Made by a program: the position numbers and the translations under genes. A stretch of DNA of 64,000 bases. It comes from Diplonema japonicum (Eukaryota > Euglenozoa > Diplonemea > Diplonemida > Diplonemidae). The first letter of the stretch is position 1; each line of letters opens with the position of its first letter. The notes beneath the pieces were generated by a model, which saw nothing but the letters and a program-made list of their open reading frames with translations, was not told where the DNA came from and made no database searches. Positions 1-15,642 of this stretch are shown here, in pieces. The stretch is from assembly GCA_964019335.1 (NCBI GenBank), contig OZ025656.1, positions 370,001 through 434,000 of the forward strand. The letters are read 5' to 3'.

Positions 1-1
1 A

Positions 2-30
2 CCCTCGGCCAGGGTTTCAGGGGCCGAGGG
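2..30. repeat. perfect 9-bp inverted repeat (hairpin)
   Basis: CCCTCGGCC at 2-10 is the exact reverse complement of GGCCGAGGG at 22-30, with an 11-nt loop. A second hairpin follows at 57-86 (GACCCCGA and TCGGGGTC), separated from the first by a T-run. Seen in the sequence; function unknown. Confidence 0.6.
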
Positions 31-661
31 TTCAACCCCCGAGGGACCGTTTTTTTGACCCCGATTTTCGAAAAAAGTTCGGGGTCCAGGATTTGATCTG
101 GCGTCTGGAGACGAGTGCGACGACATAACCACTGGGCTACGGCATGTTGCGCTTTTACAAACGTCGCTCGACACATACATTAATCGCCTCTCAAAATATG
201 ACGAAATCCAACCAACCCAAACCAGAGTCAGGTATCTGAGGCAAAAAACAGTCAGGCATCCGAGGCAAAAGAGGCATAAACACACTTTACCACGTTTCCG
301 GGCTACCAAGCATTACACCTGAGGCTGGCAAATGCCGAAAATTACACTGGCCATGCATACAGGCGTTCTTTTGCACAATACCTTGTTGATGAAGGAACCT
401 GCTATTTTGGCTGGAAGTCAGACCTGATCAAGCCCCCGCGCAAAACCAGCAGTTTCTGAAGAGCGATGATCAAGTGCCGACACAAATTACACAAAACCTA
501 CAGAATTCTGTCAATTTGACATCGTCCTTCTCAGGCACTCAGGCTTAGTCTTGACATCAGTGTGAACATTTCGCAGAAGTGAACATACAGGGTTCACAGT
601 GTCCGAAATTTCCTCATTTAACTTTACAAAAATTTTAAATAAGATCTTAAGTAAAATATCA

Positions 662-818
662 TACTAAATAAAAATCAGCCAGATTTTTACTCGGAATTTT
701 TTTTTTTTTTCACTCGTTTTTTTTGAATTTCACTCGCTTCGCTCGTGAAATTCAACTACTCGTGGAAAAAAAAAAAAGATTCCTCGTAAAAATCAGGTAA
801 TCTGATTTTTATTTAGTA
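662..818. repeat. 157-bp near-perfect palindrome, MITE-like
   Basis: The outer arms, TACTAAATAAAAATCAG (662-678) and its reverse complement (802-818), match exactly. Inside them the arms continue with GATTTTTACTCGGAATT against a reverse-complement counterpart, a T-run against an A-run, and a central GAATTTCAC/GTGAAATTC pair around about 740. The element begins and ends with TA, compatible with a TA target-site preference as in Tc1/mariner-type MITEs. No coding capacity. The MITE reading is inference from the shape. Confidence 0.6.
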
Positions 819-2983
819 AATAGTTATTACCCCTTCCCTTTATTTATCTAACCCCCCTGTCCCTTACACTTTTCTTTTTTCCCGGTGGGTTTTTGTCTAT
901 AACACTCACTATGAAGAATCTGTATTCGGTATCAGTTTTAGGTTTTTTTTTTTTTTGTTTCTCCTAGAAAGTCAAAATAAAAAAAAAGGAAGGAGGGGAA
1001 CTCAGCCATGTGTGTTGCTCATATCTGTTTGTTGTCCATGCTTTTTTTTCCCCCCCTGTTATCAAGTAGATAGCGCTTGCGGGGGTGCCACTAACATTAT
1101 TGGCCTCCTTTATCTCTAATATCTTTTTTTTTTTTCCCCCGTCATTCAGGAAAGGGGGGGAAAAAAAAAGGAGGGAGGGGAAGAGTTACTTTCGATTTGT
1201 GCCACCTGTCAACTTCCCCACTCTTTCCTGAAGAGAAAAACTAAAAAGTAGGTGCACACATTTCCCAATATCCCCCCTTTTTTTTTTGGTATTTTTTTTT
1301 TCTTTTTTTTTTTTCCCTCTCTACTTTTCCCTTTATTTTTTTTCCCCCCTGCATTTTGAAAAGGACTGTCCCAGTTTCTGTAAAATCTGGGGAGGGAAAG
1401 AGAAAAAAAAAGTAGCCATAGTGGCGTGCACAAATCTGTGTTCATCAGTAAAGCATGCTCACCACCACCACTCCCCAATGGCAATTTCTTTTTTTTTTTT
1501 TATGTAGGGGAGAGGGAAAAAAAAAAAAGAAGAAAAAATAAAATGGAGCAACTTGTCTCGTTTTGGTTTTTCGCGCGGGTAGAGGAAGAAGATGTAAAAA
1601 TAAAAATAAAATTTTGGAGGGAAGAAAAAAACACCCCAATATGTAGGTAATATTCCCTTGCTCTGGCACAAAACGAACAAGTTTTTGAGTTCTTAAGAAA
1701 AACCGGAAACCGGGGAAAAAAGATATCTTCAACTTTGTTTTTTTTTTTTTCCCCCGAATCCGACCTTTTTTTCCATTCTTTTTTTTCAAAAACAATGCTA
1801 TTTTTTTTTTCTTTTCTTTCTTTTTTTTTTTTCTAATCTGGTTAATACTGTGAGAATTTACAGTAAGGCAAAAGAAAAAAAAAAAAAAAAAAAAAAAAAG
1901 AGATTCCCCGAATCCTCCTTCCACCTTCTTCCCCCACGAGCACGTAGGTCTTCTACTTCCCTGCTGAAAGAATTTAAAAAGGGGATGACACCTGAAAACC
2001 TGCCGAAGAAATAGGGTCCCTGAATTAAATGTGCCCAAAAAAACCCTTCTTTTTTCTTCTCTAACCCACTAACTTTTTCAACCGAAGAAGAAAAAAAAAA
2101 AAGAAACGGTAGATGAACAAGGGAAAACAATTCTATTGTCACTACGCACTTTTTTTTAAAAAAAGATTTCTTTTTTTTGTAGGGTTAAACAACTGCACAA
2201 GCACATGCCAGAATTGGCTCTTTCTATTTTTTTATTTATTTTTTTTTTTAAATCGAGACGGAACACCTGTGGTTGTGCATCTTTTACCCTCTCACAGATA
2301 TTATTTGGCGGGCCGTTGCTAACCACTTCATTCCTATCATAGTGAATTATTTATAGCACAATTGGTAACAGAGGAAGACACTAAAGGGAATGAGAAAGAA
2401 CAATGATTCCTGATGTGGAAGTTTCGCTTTTTTTTTTTTTTTTTTTTTTTTTTTATGCACAAATTATTCCTCTTCGTTTAGAATACCCACGTTTACCATC
2501 CGTTTTTTTCTTTTTTCTTTTTCCCTCCAATCTACCAAGAATGCGTATCCAACAGGAGAGTGGAACAAAAGGGGAGGAAAAACCATATCGGCTTTGTGCA
2601 CGCCCCCCCCCTTGCCTCATTCTATTTTTTTTCTCCCTCTTGTGTTCCTTCCTCTTTTTTTTTTTCTCTTCTCCCCATCCTTCCTTCCTTTCCTTTTTTG
2701 TTTTTTTTTCTCCTTTTTTCTTTTTTTTTTTTTAAAAAAATGGATCTTATAAACTTATAAAAAAGTAACTTGTGCCGAGCAAATAAAAAAAAAAAAAAAA
2801 AAAAAAAAGAGAGAAAAAAAAAATTTTTTTTTATACTCGTGCGAAACAGCGAAAGAATTAAGTAAATAAGGATTTTTTTTTTTTTTTTTTGTCAAAGTTT
2901 ATTTTTTTTTTCCCCCCCTCTCCCATATAAACAAAACAAAACAAAACAAAAAAAAAAAAAAAAACAGGGGGGGAGAAAAAAAA

Positions 2984-3576
2984 ATGTCAAAAATACTCCG
3001 AAGGACCGGACCGCTACTGTACCCTAAAATTGTTGCAGACAAGGTGCGTGGCCCGTTGGGAGAGCAAGCCCCATTGAGAAACCAAGGTACAGATTTGGAC
3101 TGGTGGCTATGGTTATGCCCCGATATCAGGCCGGAAGCACCAGCAAATAGAGGATTTGCGAGGACAAGACCTATGGTACCCCCTATAATCACTTCGAGGA
3201 TGACCCTGCGTAACATCTCAGAGCTCCACGTTCGTTACTGTCCTTTCTTGATCGGTGGGGACGAATCCGTGAACGGGAGCGTCCAGCAGGTTATCCACTA
3301 TCTCAACAGCTACGACTGTCGGAAAACGAATCCTAAGGCCGTCATCACCATCGAGACCACAACCGACTACCGCCCACCCGAGTACATCTTATATTTCAAG
3401 AGTGGTATCTCCTTCACCCTTCAAGAGTGGTCAGGGGCCACCGCATCTGAAATTATCCAGGCCCTTCAACGGCGGGAATACGAAGAAACCGCTGACTGCA
3501 TCGCTAGAGACGAAGAAATCGACACGTTTCACTGGGACGAGAGCTTCGATCAGGTGTGTATCATCATTGGAAGGGG

Positions 3577-3611
<35 letters not shown>

Positions 3612-3711
3612 TTTGCTGCACATTCCGTACGTGTTGGAATACCACAAGAACCGACCTATTTTGAGTAACTTTAAGAAGAGATTAAAAGCTTGGAAACTCA
3701 TTAAAAAATAA
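2984..3711 (+). CDS. mitochondrial L51/S25/CI-B8-domain protein (mL43-like)
   Basis: Two exons, 2984-3553 and 3610-3711, encode 223 aa. The intron (3554-3609, 56 nt) starts GTGTGT, has a short G-rich part and then an A-run, and ends AG; joining at phase 0 replaces a Lys-run read-through by a continuous C-terminus (GLLHIPYVLEYHKNRP). Residues about 75-160 resemble the L51/S25/CI-B8 thioredoxin-like domain: a conserved 'RYC' entry strand, a Gly/Ser-rich loop, a helix, then 'NPKAVITIET' and a 'YFKSG' strand pair. This domain occurs in mitoribosomal protein mL43, mS25 and complex I NDUFA2; the long basic tail fits a ribosomal protein best. The start is the first ATG after an A/G-rich leader. Sure about the gene and intron, less about the exact family member. 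Confidence 0.65.
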
Positions 3712-3834
3712 AGGGGTTTTTTTTGAAGGGGGGGGATAGTGTTGTAATTGCGTATATTCTCCCCCCCCCCCCCTCCCTCTTTTTTTTTTAAATTTCTCAC
3801 GGGAAGAAAAAAAAAGGATGCAAAAACAAAAATA

Positions 3835-4749
3835 ATGAGACTCCCTGACCTGTGTATAGCCTCATCATCGGTGTCGAAGAAGAAGGAGGGCCTGACTGGG
3901 GGGGTGAAGGAAAAACGCAAATTCTTGAAACTCCGAAACGACCGTCCCATTCCAAAACCTACAATGCTTCCGCCAGTACAACGGAAGAAATATGTTAACG
4001 CCCTGGACAGCATCAAGGTGATGGACGAGCTGGAAAGATCGCTTACCGTATCTAAGGAGACGGGGAAGGTGATCTACCCGACGATGGATTGTTTCATTGA
4101 ACACATGAAGGAAGAGGTTTCGAGTGGGTTGAACCGGCTCCGCCCAGGCGACGGCATCGACGCCAGCAGCGCGCGGTTTGAAATTTACAAAACCGTTTTT
4201 TCAAAGATAATGCGGTACGCAACAAGGCTCGACCCTTTGCTGTCTGTGGTTGATGAGGGCTACCAACGGCATGTGAACACCTTGCTGAGCGCATTGGCAT
4301 CAAAGAGACGAGAGGACACAATCGCACTAATGTCATCCGTGTCCACTTCCGACATCGGCCTTGATCCTATACCTGACGAAGCACCTGCTTCAACACCTGA
4401 AACCGGCGATGACGACGCCCACACACCAGAAGACCTTCAGAGTAAAGTCGACGAACTGGAACTAATCACACGACTCTTCCTCACAGCGATACAGGACAAG
4501 GACAAGGAAATTGCTGACCTTCGGCACAAAATACACGTTCTTGACACACCCGCAGGTCTCGAGCACGCGATGGAGGCGGAGAAACGGCTCGCGGAGCAGA
4601 CACAGCACGCCTCGTCTGTAAAAAAAAAACTGTTTGAATCGCAGCAACATTGCGAACAGCTTGCGATGGAGACGTCAAGCTTGAAAGCAGAGCTGGAGTC
4701 TTACAAGAAAGAGATCCTTCGTTTGCGTCCTTTTCACGAATTTTCGTGA
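3835..4749 (+). CDS. coiled-coil protein, TSNAXIP1-N-like
   Basis: 304 aa, no intron. The N-terminus is basic. Residues about 50-165 contain a helical segment (ARFEIYKTVFSKIMRYATRL followed by DPLLSVV-EGYQRHV) resembling the N-terminal domain of TSNAXIP1-type proteins, which are found in ciliated organisms. After an acidic, Ser/Thr/Pro-rich linker (about 165-200), residues about 200-300 form a predicted coiled coil. The in-frame sequence upstream of 3835 is Pro/Phe/Lys low complexity, so I place the start at ATG 3835. A role in the flagellum is a guess from the family; the coding call itself is solid. Confidence 0.6.
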   Translation: MRLPDLCIASSSVSKKKEGLTGGVKEKRKFLKLRNDRPIPKPTMLPPVQRKKYVNALDSIKVMDELERSLTVSKETGKVIYPTMDCFIEHMKEEVSSGLNRLRPGDGIDASSARFEIYKTVFSKIMRYATRLDPLLSVVDEGYQRHVNTLLSALASKRREDTIALMSSVSTSDIGLDPIPDEAPASTPETGDDDAHTPEDLQSKVDELELITRLFLTAIQDKDKEIADLRHKIHVLDTPAGLEHAMEAEKRLAEQTQHASSVKKKLFESQQHCEQLAMETSSLKAELESYKKEILRLRPFHEFS

Positions 4750-4934
4750 TCAGCAAAAAAGAAAAAAAAGGGGGGGGGGACAATGCATTACCATGCGTTA
4801 GGAGGGGGAGGGGGAGGGGTGGTTTTTTTTTTTTGTTGTATGAATTTCTTCTTGAACAGTGAGCAGCACTGAAATCTTATCGAGTTTTCTTCTTTTTCTT
4901 CTTCTCCCCCAGCTGTTTCATTTTCACTCGATGA

Positions 4935-6000
<1,066 letters not shown>

Positions 6001-6847
6001 GTGAGGAGTAGGAAGGGAAAAAAGAAAAAAGAAATCACCAGCTCCATATGATAGAAGAAAATAACCATGAAGACCTTGTCAAGTAGGCCTTCCATTTTGC
6101 GCTTTTTTTTTTTTTTTTTTTTTTTCTTCCACTGTAAACGAAAAATTTCAAGTCAAGAAAAAAGTAACGAAAATACAAAAAAAAAAAAAAAATGACGAAA
6201 CCTATTTCTTTGATGAAAACTTTTCTTTTTTTTTTTTTCCCGCTGCAGAAAACTATACAAGAACGTTTTTTTTTTTTTTTTTTTCTTTTTTTTTAAAAAA
6301 AAAGAAATGAAGGCAATGTAGCAACACCGACATTTAAAAAAAAAAAAAATGGTATTGGGGGTTTTTTTTTTTTTTCCCTTTTTTCTTTTTCTTGGGAACC
6401 AAAAAAAAAAAAAAAAAGGGAAAGGAAAACGTAGAAAAAAAGAGAAAAAAAAAAAGATGATAAGGGGGGCTGTGTGCTTAAAACAGGTCACCCCTAAGAT
6501 TCTGTTTTTGTTTTTCTTTCTTCGGTGGGCAGCGGAGAGCGACCCCGGAAGGTAGGCACGCCACCACGGTGGAGCCTTTGCAAACCACTTTCGTTTCCTA
6601 TCATAGTGAATTTTTTTTTTCTTGGTTCCTTTTTTTTTTTTTTTTTTTTTATACTTTTCTTTCTCCCTTTCTTGCGTACTTCCTTTTGCTTTGCTTTTTT
6701 TTTTCCCCCCCGAAAACCCCCAAAGGGGACGGGCGAGTTTTTTCTCTTTTTTTTTTCTTCTTCTTTTCCCTTTTTGTGTCCCGTTTTGTGTTATTACGGC
6801 AAAAAAAAAAAAGTGGGTCGAGGGGGGGGGGAAAAAATCTTAAAAAA
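6001..6847. other. intergenic, homopolymer-rich
   Basis: No gene supported. Contains long A and T runs, a small GC-richer island at about 6525-6600 and a motif (AACCACTTTCGTTTCCTATCATAGTGAAT) that recurs in similar form at about 2320. The last part, with a G/A-run directly before the ATG at 6848, is the probable leader of the next gene. Confidence 0.6.
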
Positions 6848-9125
<2,278 letters not shown>

Positions 9126-9249
9126 CAAAGTCTTCCATGTTACCTTTTAACCTTAATGTGATGTACAGTAACACTTACACTTCGTTTCGAGCCTTTTCTT
9201 TTGTTTATTATGCAACTTCTTTCATATTAGAACACACAGGCACCCAAAC

Positions 9250-12200
9250 ATGGGGTGTGAGAGGGGCAGGTTGGTGACAGACATAGTGCGTGTACTGTGT
9301 GATCTAGTGCACTATCCTGAAGTGTTTTCGCTTGTAGCACGTCATGTGGTGACGCCTGACGTGTGCAGAGCCTCTGTGGGGGGCTCGCATTGTAGTGAAG
9401 CAGCCTGCCAAAGCATTTTGCAGGTGGGGATTGAGACAAGTACCATGTGCACAGTGACGCGAACGATGCTCGAAGACGCCCTGCGGCTTGGGTGGCACTC
9501 TGTTGTCATGCTGTTGCTCTCCAAGACGACGAGAGGTGTCCTGCGGGAGACGCTCAGGCTGCGCTTCGACCCGCGATGGTCGCCTGTTCCCTCTCACTTC
9601 CTTCCTGAAAGCAACCGGACACTCATACACCTTGCGATCCTCATGCATGCCGGCCATACCTTATCCCGGTACTTGGCACTGCCGGAAAATGTAGTTAATC
9701 ATGAGCTGCTCTCCGGCCTGCCTTCGTTCACCATCTTCCACAACCCCGCGCACCTCGACAAAGTCTACAGTGTCCTGACACCCCCGCAGCTCTACATCTC
9801 TGAAGAACCACGCAAGTGGTACAACAGCACGAACCTCGGACCCTTGCACTGGGCCCTGTGTCTACCTGACCGTGCTATGTTCCTTCCTTTTCTCCTCCAA
9901 CAACTTGACCCCAACACACCTGCCACCCTGAACACTGCCCACGGGCTCCTCTCCGTCAAGGTGCGTAACTGGAGCCTCACCGATAAGTCGGATATCTTAG
10001 TGCCATTCCTGGATGGAGAAGGCACCAGTGAGCAGGTGCACCCCATTGTTCTTACTGTTGCGCCTCTATCTCCGAAGTTGCCTTCGCTTAGCCGAAAGGA
10101 ACGTGCCGCCAACCTGCTCGCTGTGTTGGGGCGTCCTGGGCTTGTTTTGGACATGGCGTCCATCATCTTCACCTTGGAGTGCCTCCTCCGGCGGCAGCTG
10201 TGGGAGGGCGGCGTGATCAGGCAGCCGATGCGAACGCTGCTAAACGGATTGCCAACAGGAGCTAAAATCCCCCTGCACCATGCCTTTCCTACTTCTCTGA
10301 AGTTGTCCGAGCCTGATGCGCAGGCGACCGCGACATATGTAAACACACTGTTGGATGAGTTCCCGGAAGGCATCGACATGAATAGCACGAACGAGATGGG
10401 ACTGGCCCCTATCCACCTCGCAGCACTGCACTCCATGCCCTTGGTAGTGCAGGGCTTGCTTTCAAAGGACGGCATCGACGCCACGGTGAAATCCACCTCC
10501 CCAGCAGCCCCAGGGACGCCTCTCAACATTGCTGCTCTCTATGCTAATCATGAAGTGGTGTCTATCCTATTGAGACACCCCACTGCAGGGTCCGCCGCTA
10601 TCACAGCTGAGAGAGAGTTGCGCACCCTATGCACCCCGCTGCATCACTTATGTACAAGGTTGGAGTTCAACTCGATACGAACGATGAGTGAGAAGGCACC
10701 TGCATCTGTAGCTACTTTGCAGTCCCTACCCTCGCAACACACACCTCTCCATTCTCTCTTCTCTTCTGCACTGCATAACCTCAAGGGTGGCCCCAACGAG
10801 AGCCTTGTGGCCAGCGTTGATGTGATTTCCACGAAGCTGATAGACGCAAAGGCATTAAAGGTCATCGACTCACAGTGCTGCACTCCGCTCCATCTTGCTT
10901 GCAGGTCGGGTTGTCTGGCGTTTATCACAGAGGCGGCCAAAATGCAGACTTTCCCCGCAGCAGCTGCTGTTCGGAACGCAAGGGGCGAGACCCTCTACCA
11001 CTCTGTGGCGCAGTGCTTGAGCCCGAAGGCTGCTGACATTATAAACGTGTTACGCAAGGCTGCGAACCCGGAGCTGATGCACATCGTTGACGGCGAAGGG
11101 AACACTCCCCTGCATGTTGCAATGCGCTGCACTTATGCACCGGGTGCCTTGATCGGCACGTTGCTCAGACACTTCCACCCGGACCCAACAGCAGCGTGTG
11201 GATACGGAGCTTTTCACGGTGCTGTTGCCATTGCTGTACCGTCAGCTCTCTCTCAACTGTCACCTGCGGAAATAGCGAAACTGTGCCTGCATGACAAGAC
11301 TGGAAGGAACGCGCTGCACCAATTCGCACAAAATGGACATGTCGAGAGCCTGCAAGCTTGCTTAGGGAAGCTTGAGAGGCCCCATGATGCCATCTGCATA
11401 AGGGACAAGGACGGAGACACCATAGTGCATCACCTGGTGCGCGGAAAGAGCACCTATGTTCACAAACTGTTGTCTGACCTACCCCTGGACGTGCAGCGAA
11501 AGGTGTTTTGTGTAAAGGGGAATAACGGCCAAGGGGTGATGCACATTGCCGCGGGGAACGGAATGCATGAGCTGGTGACCCTGTGTCTGCAACTGCTGCA
11601 TGATTACAGTTGGTGCTTTGAGAGTTTTGAGGGGTGGACACCCTATGGCGAGGCCTTGCGAAACGAGCACACAAAACTGGCATGGCTGCTACGGAATAAA
11701 GAATTGTGCACTGAAGTGACAGATGATAAAGGTCGCAGTGTGCTCTTACAGGCGGGTGCCGAGTCTTCAGATATTGCATTGTTCAAAGATATTCTGAACT
11801 CGAACGTCAGCCTCTCTGCCACAGACTCGGCAGGCAACAATATCCTGCACCTTTCTGCAGCCTCCGTTTACTTAGCTGACGAGAAGCTGTCACAGCTCTC
11901 GAGCAAGTCATCCCTTACTCTTGAAGACTTCAACCTCAGGAACCATGAGCATGAAACACCGCTAGGTGTTGCAGTGCTTCACGGGCGACCAGCTTCTGTT
12001 GCTTCATTGATACTTAGTGGAGCAGTACCTTATGCCTGTGATCTCAGCACCTGTCTTAACAAGGGACACGATGAGGTACTCAAGCTGCTGCTTCCAGAAG
12101 GGCTCGCTCTTCCTCGCCACTACCTTAAACGTGCTGTGCTGCACTGCAGGCCTGAAACCGTTGCGTCCCTCGCACTGCTGAAGGACACGGGGGGTAGCGA

Positions 12201-15200
12201 AGAAGTCGCAGCATTGAGAGCGATCTATTCCAGAGAAGAGTACGAAGGGGACTCGTGTGCGTCCAAGTGGCTGCTTATCCAGCTGCATGAGAGGTGTAGC
12301 CTCCCCGAGAGCATATCAATGCTCACTGCGGCTGTTGAGAAGTGGCATACGACACCACCTTTGCGGAACGCACCCGCTCTGATCACACCAGGCGAGTACA
12401 GCAGCACCCTGCAGAGAGTGGACACTATCACTGAGGAGGCTGTTTTTAAGTTGTACTCGCTGGTCCTTGCAGGATCAGTCCTGCGTACCAACAAGCTTCC
12501 CACCTCTGATTGGCGGTACGTGACGTCGGCCCTCCCCCCTCTGAAGCACCTTCCGCCAGCGTTGCAGAAACGGTGTCCCGATGTTCATAAGCTTGTCTTC
12601 CTTCTCGTCTCTGATTCTGCAAGCACCAGATCTATGTTGGAGGAGATAAGCGAGGACTGCTTGTCGTGCAGCAGGATCGTGCCTTGGCTGTTCTACCTAC
12701 CAACATGTGGGAAGCTGTGCGAGGAGCTAGGGGACAACGGGATTTTCAAAGGGACATGTGTCTCGCTTCGGGTTTGGGAGCTTGCAATCCAGTACGGAGG
12801 CACAGCCGCGCATATCGACGCTGCACTGAGTCTGGAGCCTAAGGTGCCCGACATCGCAAGTCTGTACCTTGCGGGGCAGCATTGTGGCAATAACGATATC
12901 CTGTTGTCAATCTTAAACCATAGGCCTGTGGTGGACGCAGAGCTCATAAAACTGCTGAAGTCACGTGGCATGGTGGAGTGCAGAAACAACAATGGCGACA
13001 CGCTGCTGCACTTAGTGGTGATGTCCGATGTACCAGAGCTCATTAAGCATTTCGACCCTACTGAGGTCGATGCATGGTGCGTCAACAACGCAGGGCTCAA
13101 GCCACACGACTACTGCCGTTCGGGTGAGATGATGAAGGCTTTAGTGCAGCTCAGCGGGCACCCTCCCTTCGCAGGTCTCTCTGACGCGGAGTACATCTTG
13201 TGCTTGACAGACGAAATCAAGCCAAGATTCATGGATGACCCGATGGCATACTTGCTGGACAAGGCGATGAAATGCTGCAGCTGCACACTACGAGTTTCGA
13301 TGGATCCGAAGAAGAACAAGAAGCTTGAAGAAGGTTTGCAGCTACTGGAAGAACAGCTGGTGGAGCAGAGGGTGTGCATCTTCAAGGCACCAGTAGGCAC
13401 TCCTGCAATGTGGGCGTTGAAGCTAACACAAAGAAGAGTGATCGAGCTATGCGGGGATAACAGGTCGAGGACGGGGGGTTACGGCGAAGGGGCAGGTGAG
13501 ACAGAGGAAGTAGAGGAAGGAAGGTTTCTGGAAGAATCCATCAAGGTAACACCTTTGCAACGTGTGAGGATGCTGCGGTCACTGCTAAACCCTTTCTCGT
13601 CAGGCATCGACATCCTAGAGCACGAGATGATCGGCGACATCAAGAGCACGTTCCCAGTGTACCAGCACGATGGGGCACAGAGCGACGCAATCTTCTCGAT
13701 GTTCAAAGGTGTCTACCCGCTAGGGTCATGGCGGAAGTGGTTCGGGTTTGAAGACAAGCCTACTGTCAAGAAGCTCACTGCACTAAAGGAGTATGCGGGT
13801 GAAGCGACCGCATTTTACTTCGCCTGGCTGTCGGCTTACGAGATATGGATGATCTTGGCAATGCCGTTGGCCGTGGCAATGTTTGTGATACAAATAAATG
13901 AAAGATGGGACAGCCCAACGCTGGGAGCGTACGGCGGGGTGATGGTGGTGTGGGGCATATTGTTTTCGAAGAATTGGGTTCGACGAGAGGCGGAATTTGG
14001 GGCTGCGTGGGAGGTATATGCCCGACCCCGCGCAGACTACCCTAGACCGACGTTTAGACCCCTGAGACTTGACGACGGGGAAGAGTTCATGACAGTCCCG
14101 AACCCATTCAACCCTGCGAAACGTGACCCATACTTCCCGCCCGCAAGACGCCGTGGGAGGTACTTCTTGTCGATGCTGGTTCTTGCTGTCTTCTTAGCCA
14201 TATCTGGTGCGGAGTTTGCGCTGTTCATCATCGTGAGAGACAACTACCAAACCACCACAACGCAGGACAACGTAACAGCGACGGTGTCACTCCCCCCTGC
14301 CAGTACCACCACGACAGGCAGTTTTCTGGTACTGGCGGGGATATCAATGGTGCACTCGCTTATCATCCTTGCCATAGAGGCGGTGTACCGTGCTTTGTCG
14401 GACGTGCTGACAGAGTTTGAGAACCACAAGTTCCCGAGGGATTTCACACGGTCTGTTGTGTTGAAATATATGTCGCTTCAGCTGTTGAACAGCTTTGTGC
14501 CGCCGTTGTGGATTGTCTATGACGATTCGAGGAAGTTTGGGAGCGACACAGGGTTTAAAAACACCTCAATCCACATTCTGACAAAGCTCGGGACGGAGCT
14601 GGGGTTGGGAGGGCTGAGGGAATACATTATACCCCTGTTGCAAAGGGCTCTTGTACGCCACAACACGCAGGTGACACCATCAATGCCGAGAGCTTGGTGT
14701 GGTGTGGTAGAATACGCCAGGCGGCACCACGGGGAAAGCTACCTCACCGAAAGCTTCAGACTACTTTACGGGGAGTTCTCCGAAGTTATGTTACAGTTCG
14801 GGTTTGTAGTGTGCTTCGCCTCTGTGTGCCCTGCTGCTGCTGTAGTTGCTGCCGCGAACAACTTCATAGAAATCAAAGGAGATCTCTACAAAGCCTTGAA
14901 GTTAGGAAAACGCTCTATCCCGCAAAGGGCCAACTCCATAGGGGCGTGGGGGACGCTCATGAAATTCCTCGTGTTTCTGTCAATTTCTATAAACACTTTC
15001 TGCATGTTGAACTCGGATGAGTTCACAGGCAAGCTATCATGGCCACCGGAAGTTACCTTCTTGGTCATGCAATGCAGTTTAACATCACTATTCTGGCTGG
15101 TATGGAGGGGGGTACGAAGAACAAAAAAAAAAAAAAAAAAAAAAAAAGTTTGAATCGATCTACCCGTCCACTCCTTCGAATCTCGTCAGGACCATTGAGG

Positions 15201-15235
15201 CACAGGAAGCCCAAAGAGACCGCAGAATGCGATAA
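9250..15235 (+). CDS. ankyrin-repeat / TMEM16 (anoctamin) fusion protein
   Basis: Exons 9250-15099 and 15149-15235 give 1,978 aa. Residues about 100-1350 hold many ankyrin-type repeats (e.g. GLAPIHLAALHSMPLVVQGL, TPLHLACRSGCLAFI, GNTPLHVAMRC, GRNALHQFAQNGHVESLQ, GDTLLHLVV), several degenerate. Residues about 1485-1950 are an anoctamin domain: FYFAWLSAYEIWMILAMPLA (TM1), a TM segment ending ISGAEFALFIIV, LTEFENHKFP, then EFSEVMLQFGF and NNFIEIKGDLYKA. The acidic pairs E-x2-E and E-x3-D in the last two match the family's Ca2+-site positions in TM7 and TM8. Anoctamins are Ca2+-activated channels or lipid scramblases; which one this is cannot be told. The 49-nt intron (GTATGGAGGGGGG..., A-run, AG; 15100-15148) restores a conserved-looking tail and ends in TAA. 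Best guess: surface or endomembrane scramblase/channel with a cytosolic ankyrin scaffold. Confidence 0.9.
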
Positions 15236-15642
15236 ATACAAGAATAAGAAACCACGGGGGATCTTTTTTTTTAGCCCCCCTCCCATAGGGCGGCCCTCTA
15301 GCGGGGGGCTTGTCCTGTACTTTGAGTTTTTTTTATAGAGCATGAAAAAAAAAAAAAGAATTACCATTTTGTATTTGAACGGCTCGGCTTTAAAAAAAAA
15401 AATCCGAAAAAAAAAACACCCACACCCCCCCACACCCCTTCATTTATCTAGCTTCTCCACTACTTGAATAAAGTTTTTTCTTCTCCATTATTTTTCTGTT
15501 TTTTTTTTTTAATGTCACATTGTCTTTAGTATAGTATTTTTTTGTTTTCTTCTCACCCCCCCCCCCCCCCCCGGGTTTTAAAAAAAAAGGAAAATTCATC
15601 ATCAAAAAAAAAATAATAATAATATAAGAGGAAAGAAAAAAA
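15236..15642. other. intergenic
   Basis: No gene seen. Contains C-, T- and A-runs, an AATAAA at about 15467 and a run of AAT/ATA before an A-run leading directly into the desaturase ATG. Confidence 0.6.

Larger units (their letters stand above)
1..2983. other. gene-free left end
   Basis: I find no convincing gene here. The open frames in this part are almost entirely runs of Phe/Lys/Pro made by long T, A, C and G homopolymers on either strand, without domain-like composition. The stretch holds two short perfect hairpins near the left edge, a long palindrome (annotated separately), many mononucleotide tracts, and a short motif shared with about 6.58 kb. It precedes the first gene of the + strand array. 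Confidence 0.7.

Noticed and set aside
79-150. tRNA-like B-box words near the left edge (GGTTCAACCCC on + at 30-40; GATCAAATCC and a TAGCCCAGTGG A-box-like word on the - strand at about 88-145)
   Set aside because: The T-stem, anticodon stem and acceptor stem do not pair in either orientation; at most a degraded tRNA-derived repeat.
1209-2760. Several open frames on both strands, 60-200 codons, at the left end
   Set aside because: They consist almost wholly of Phe, Lys, Pro and Gly from homopolymer runs and overlap each other; no domain-like sequence.
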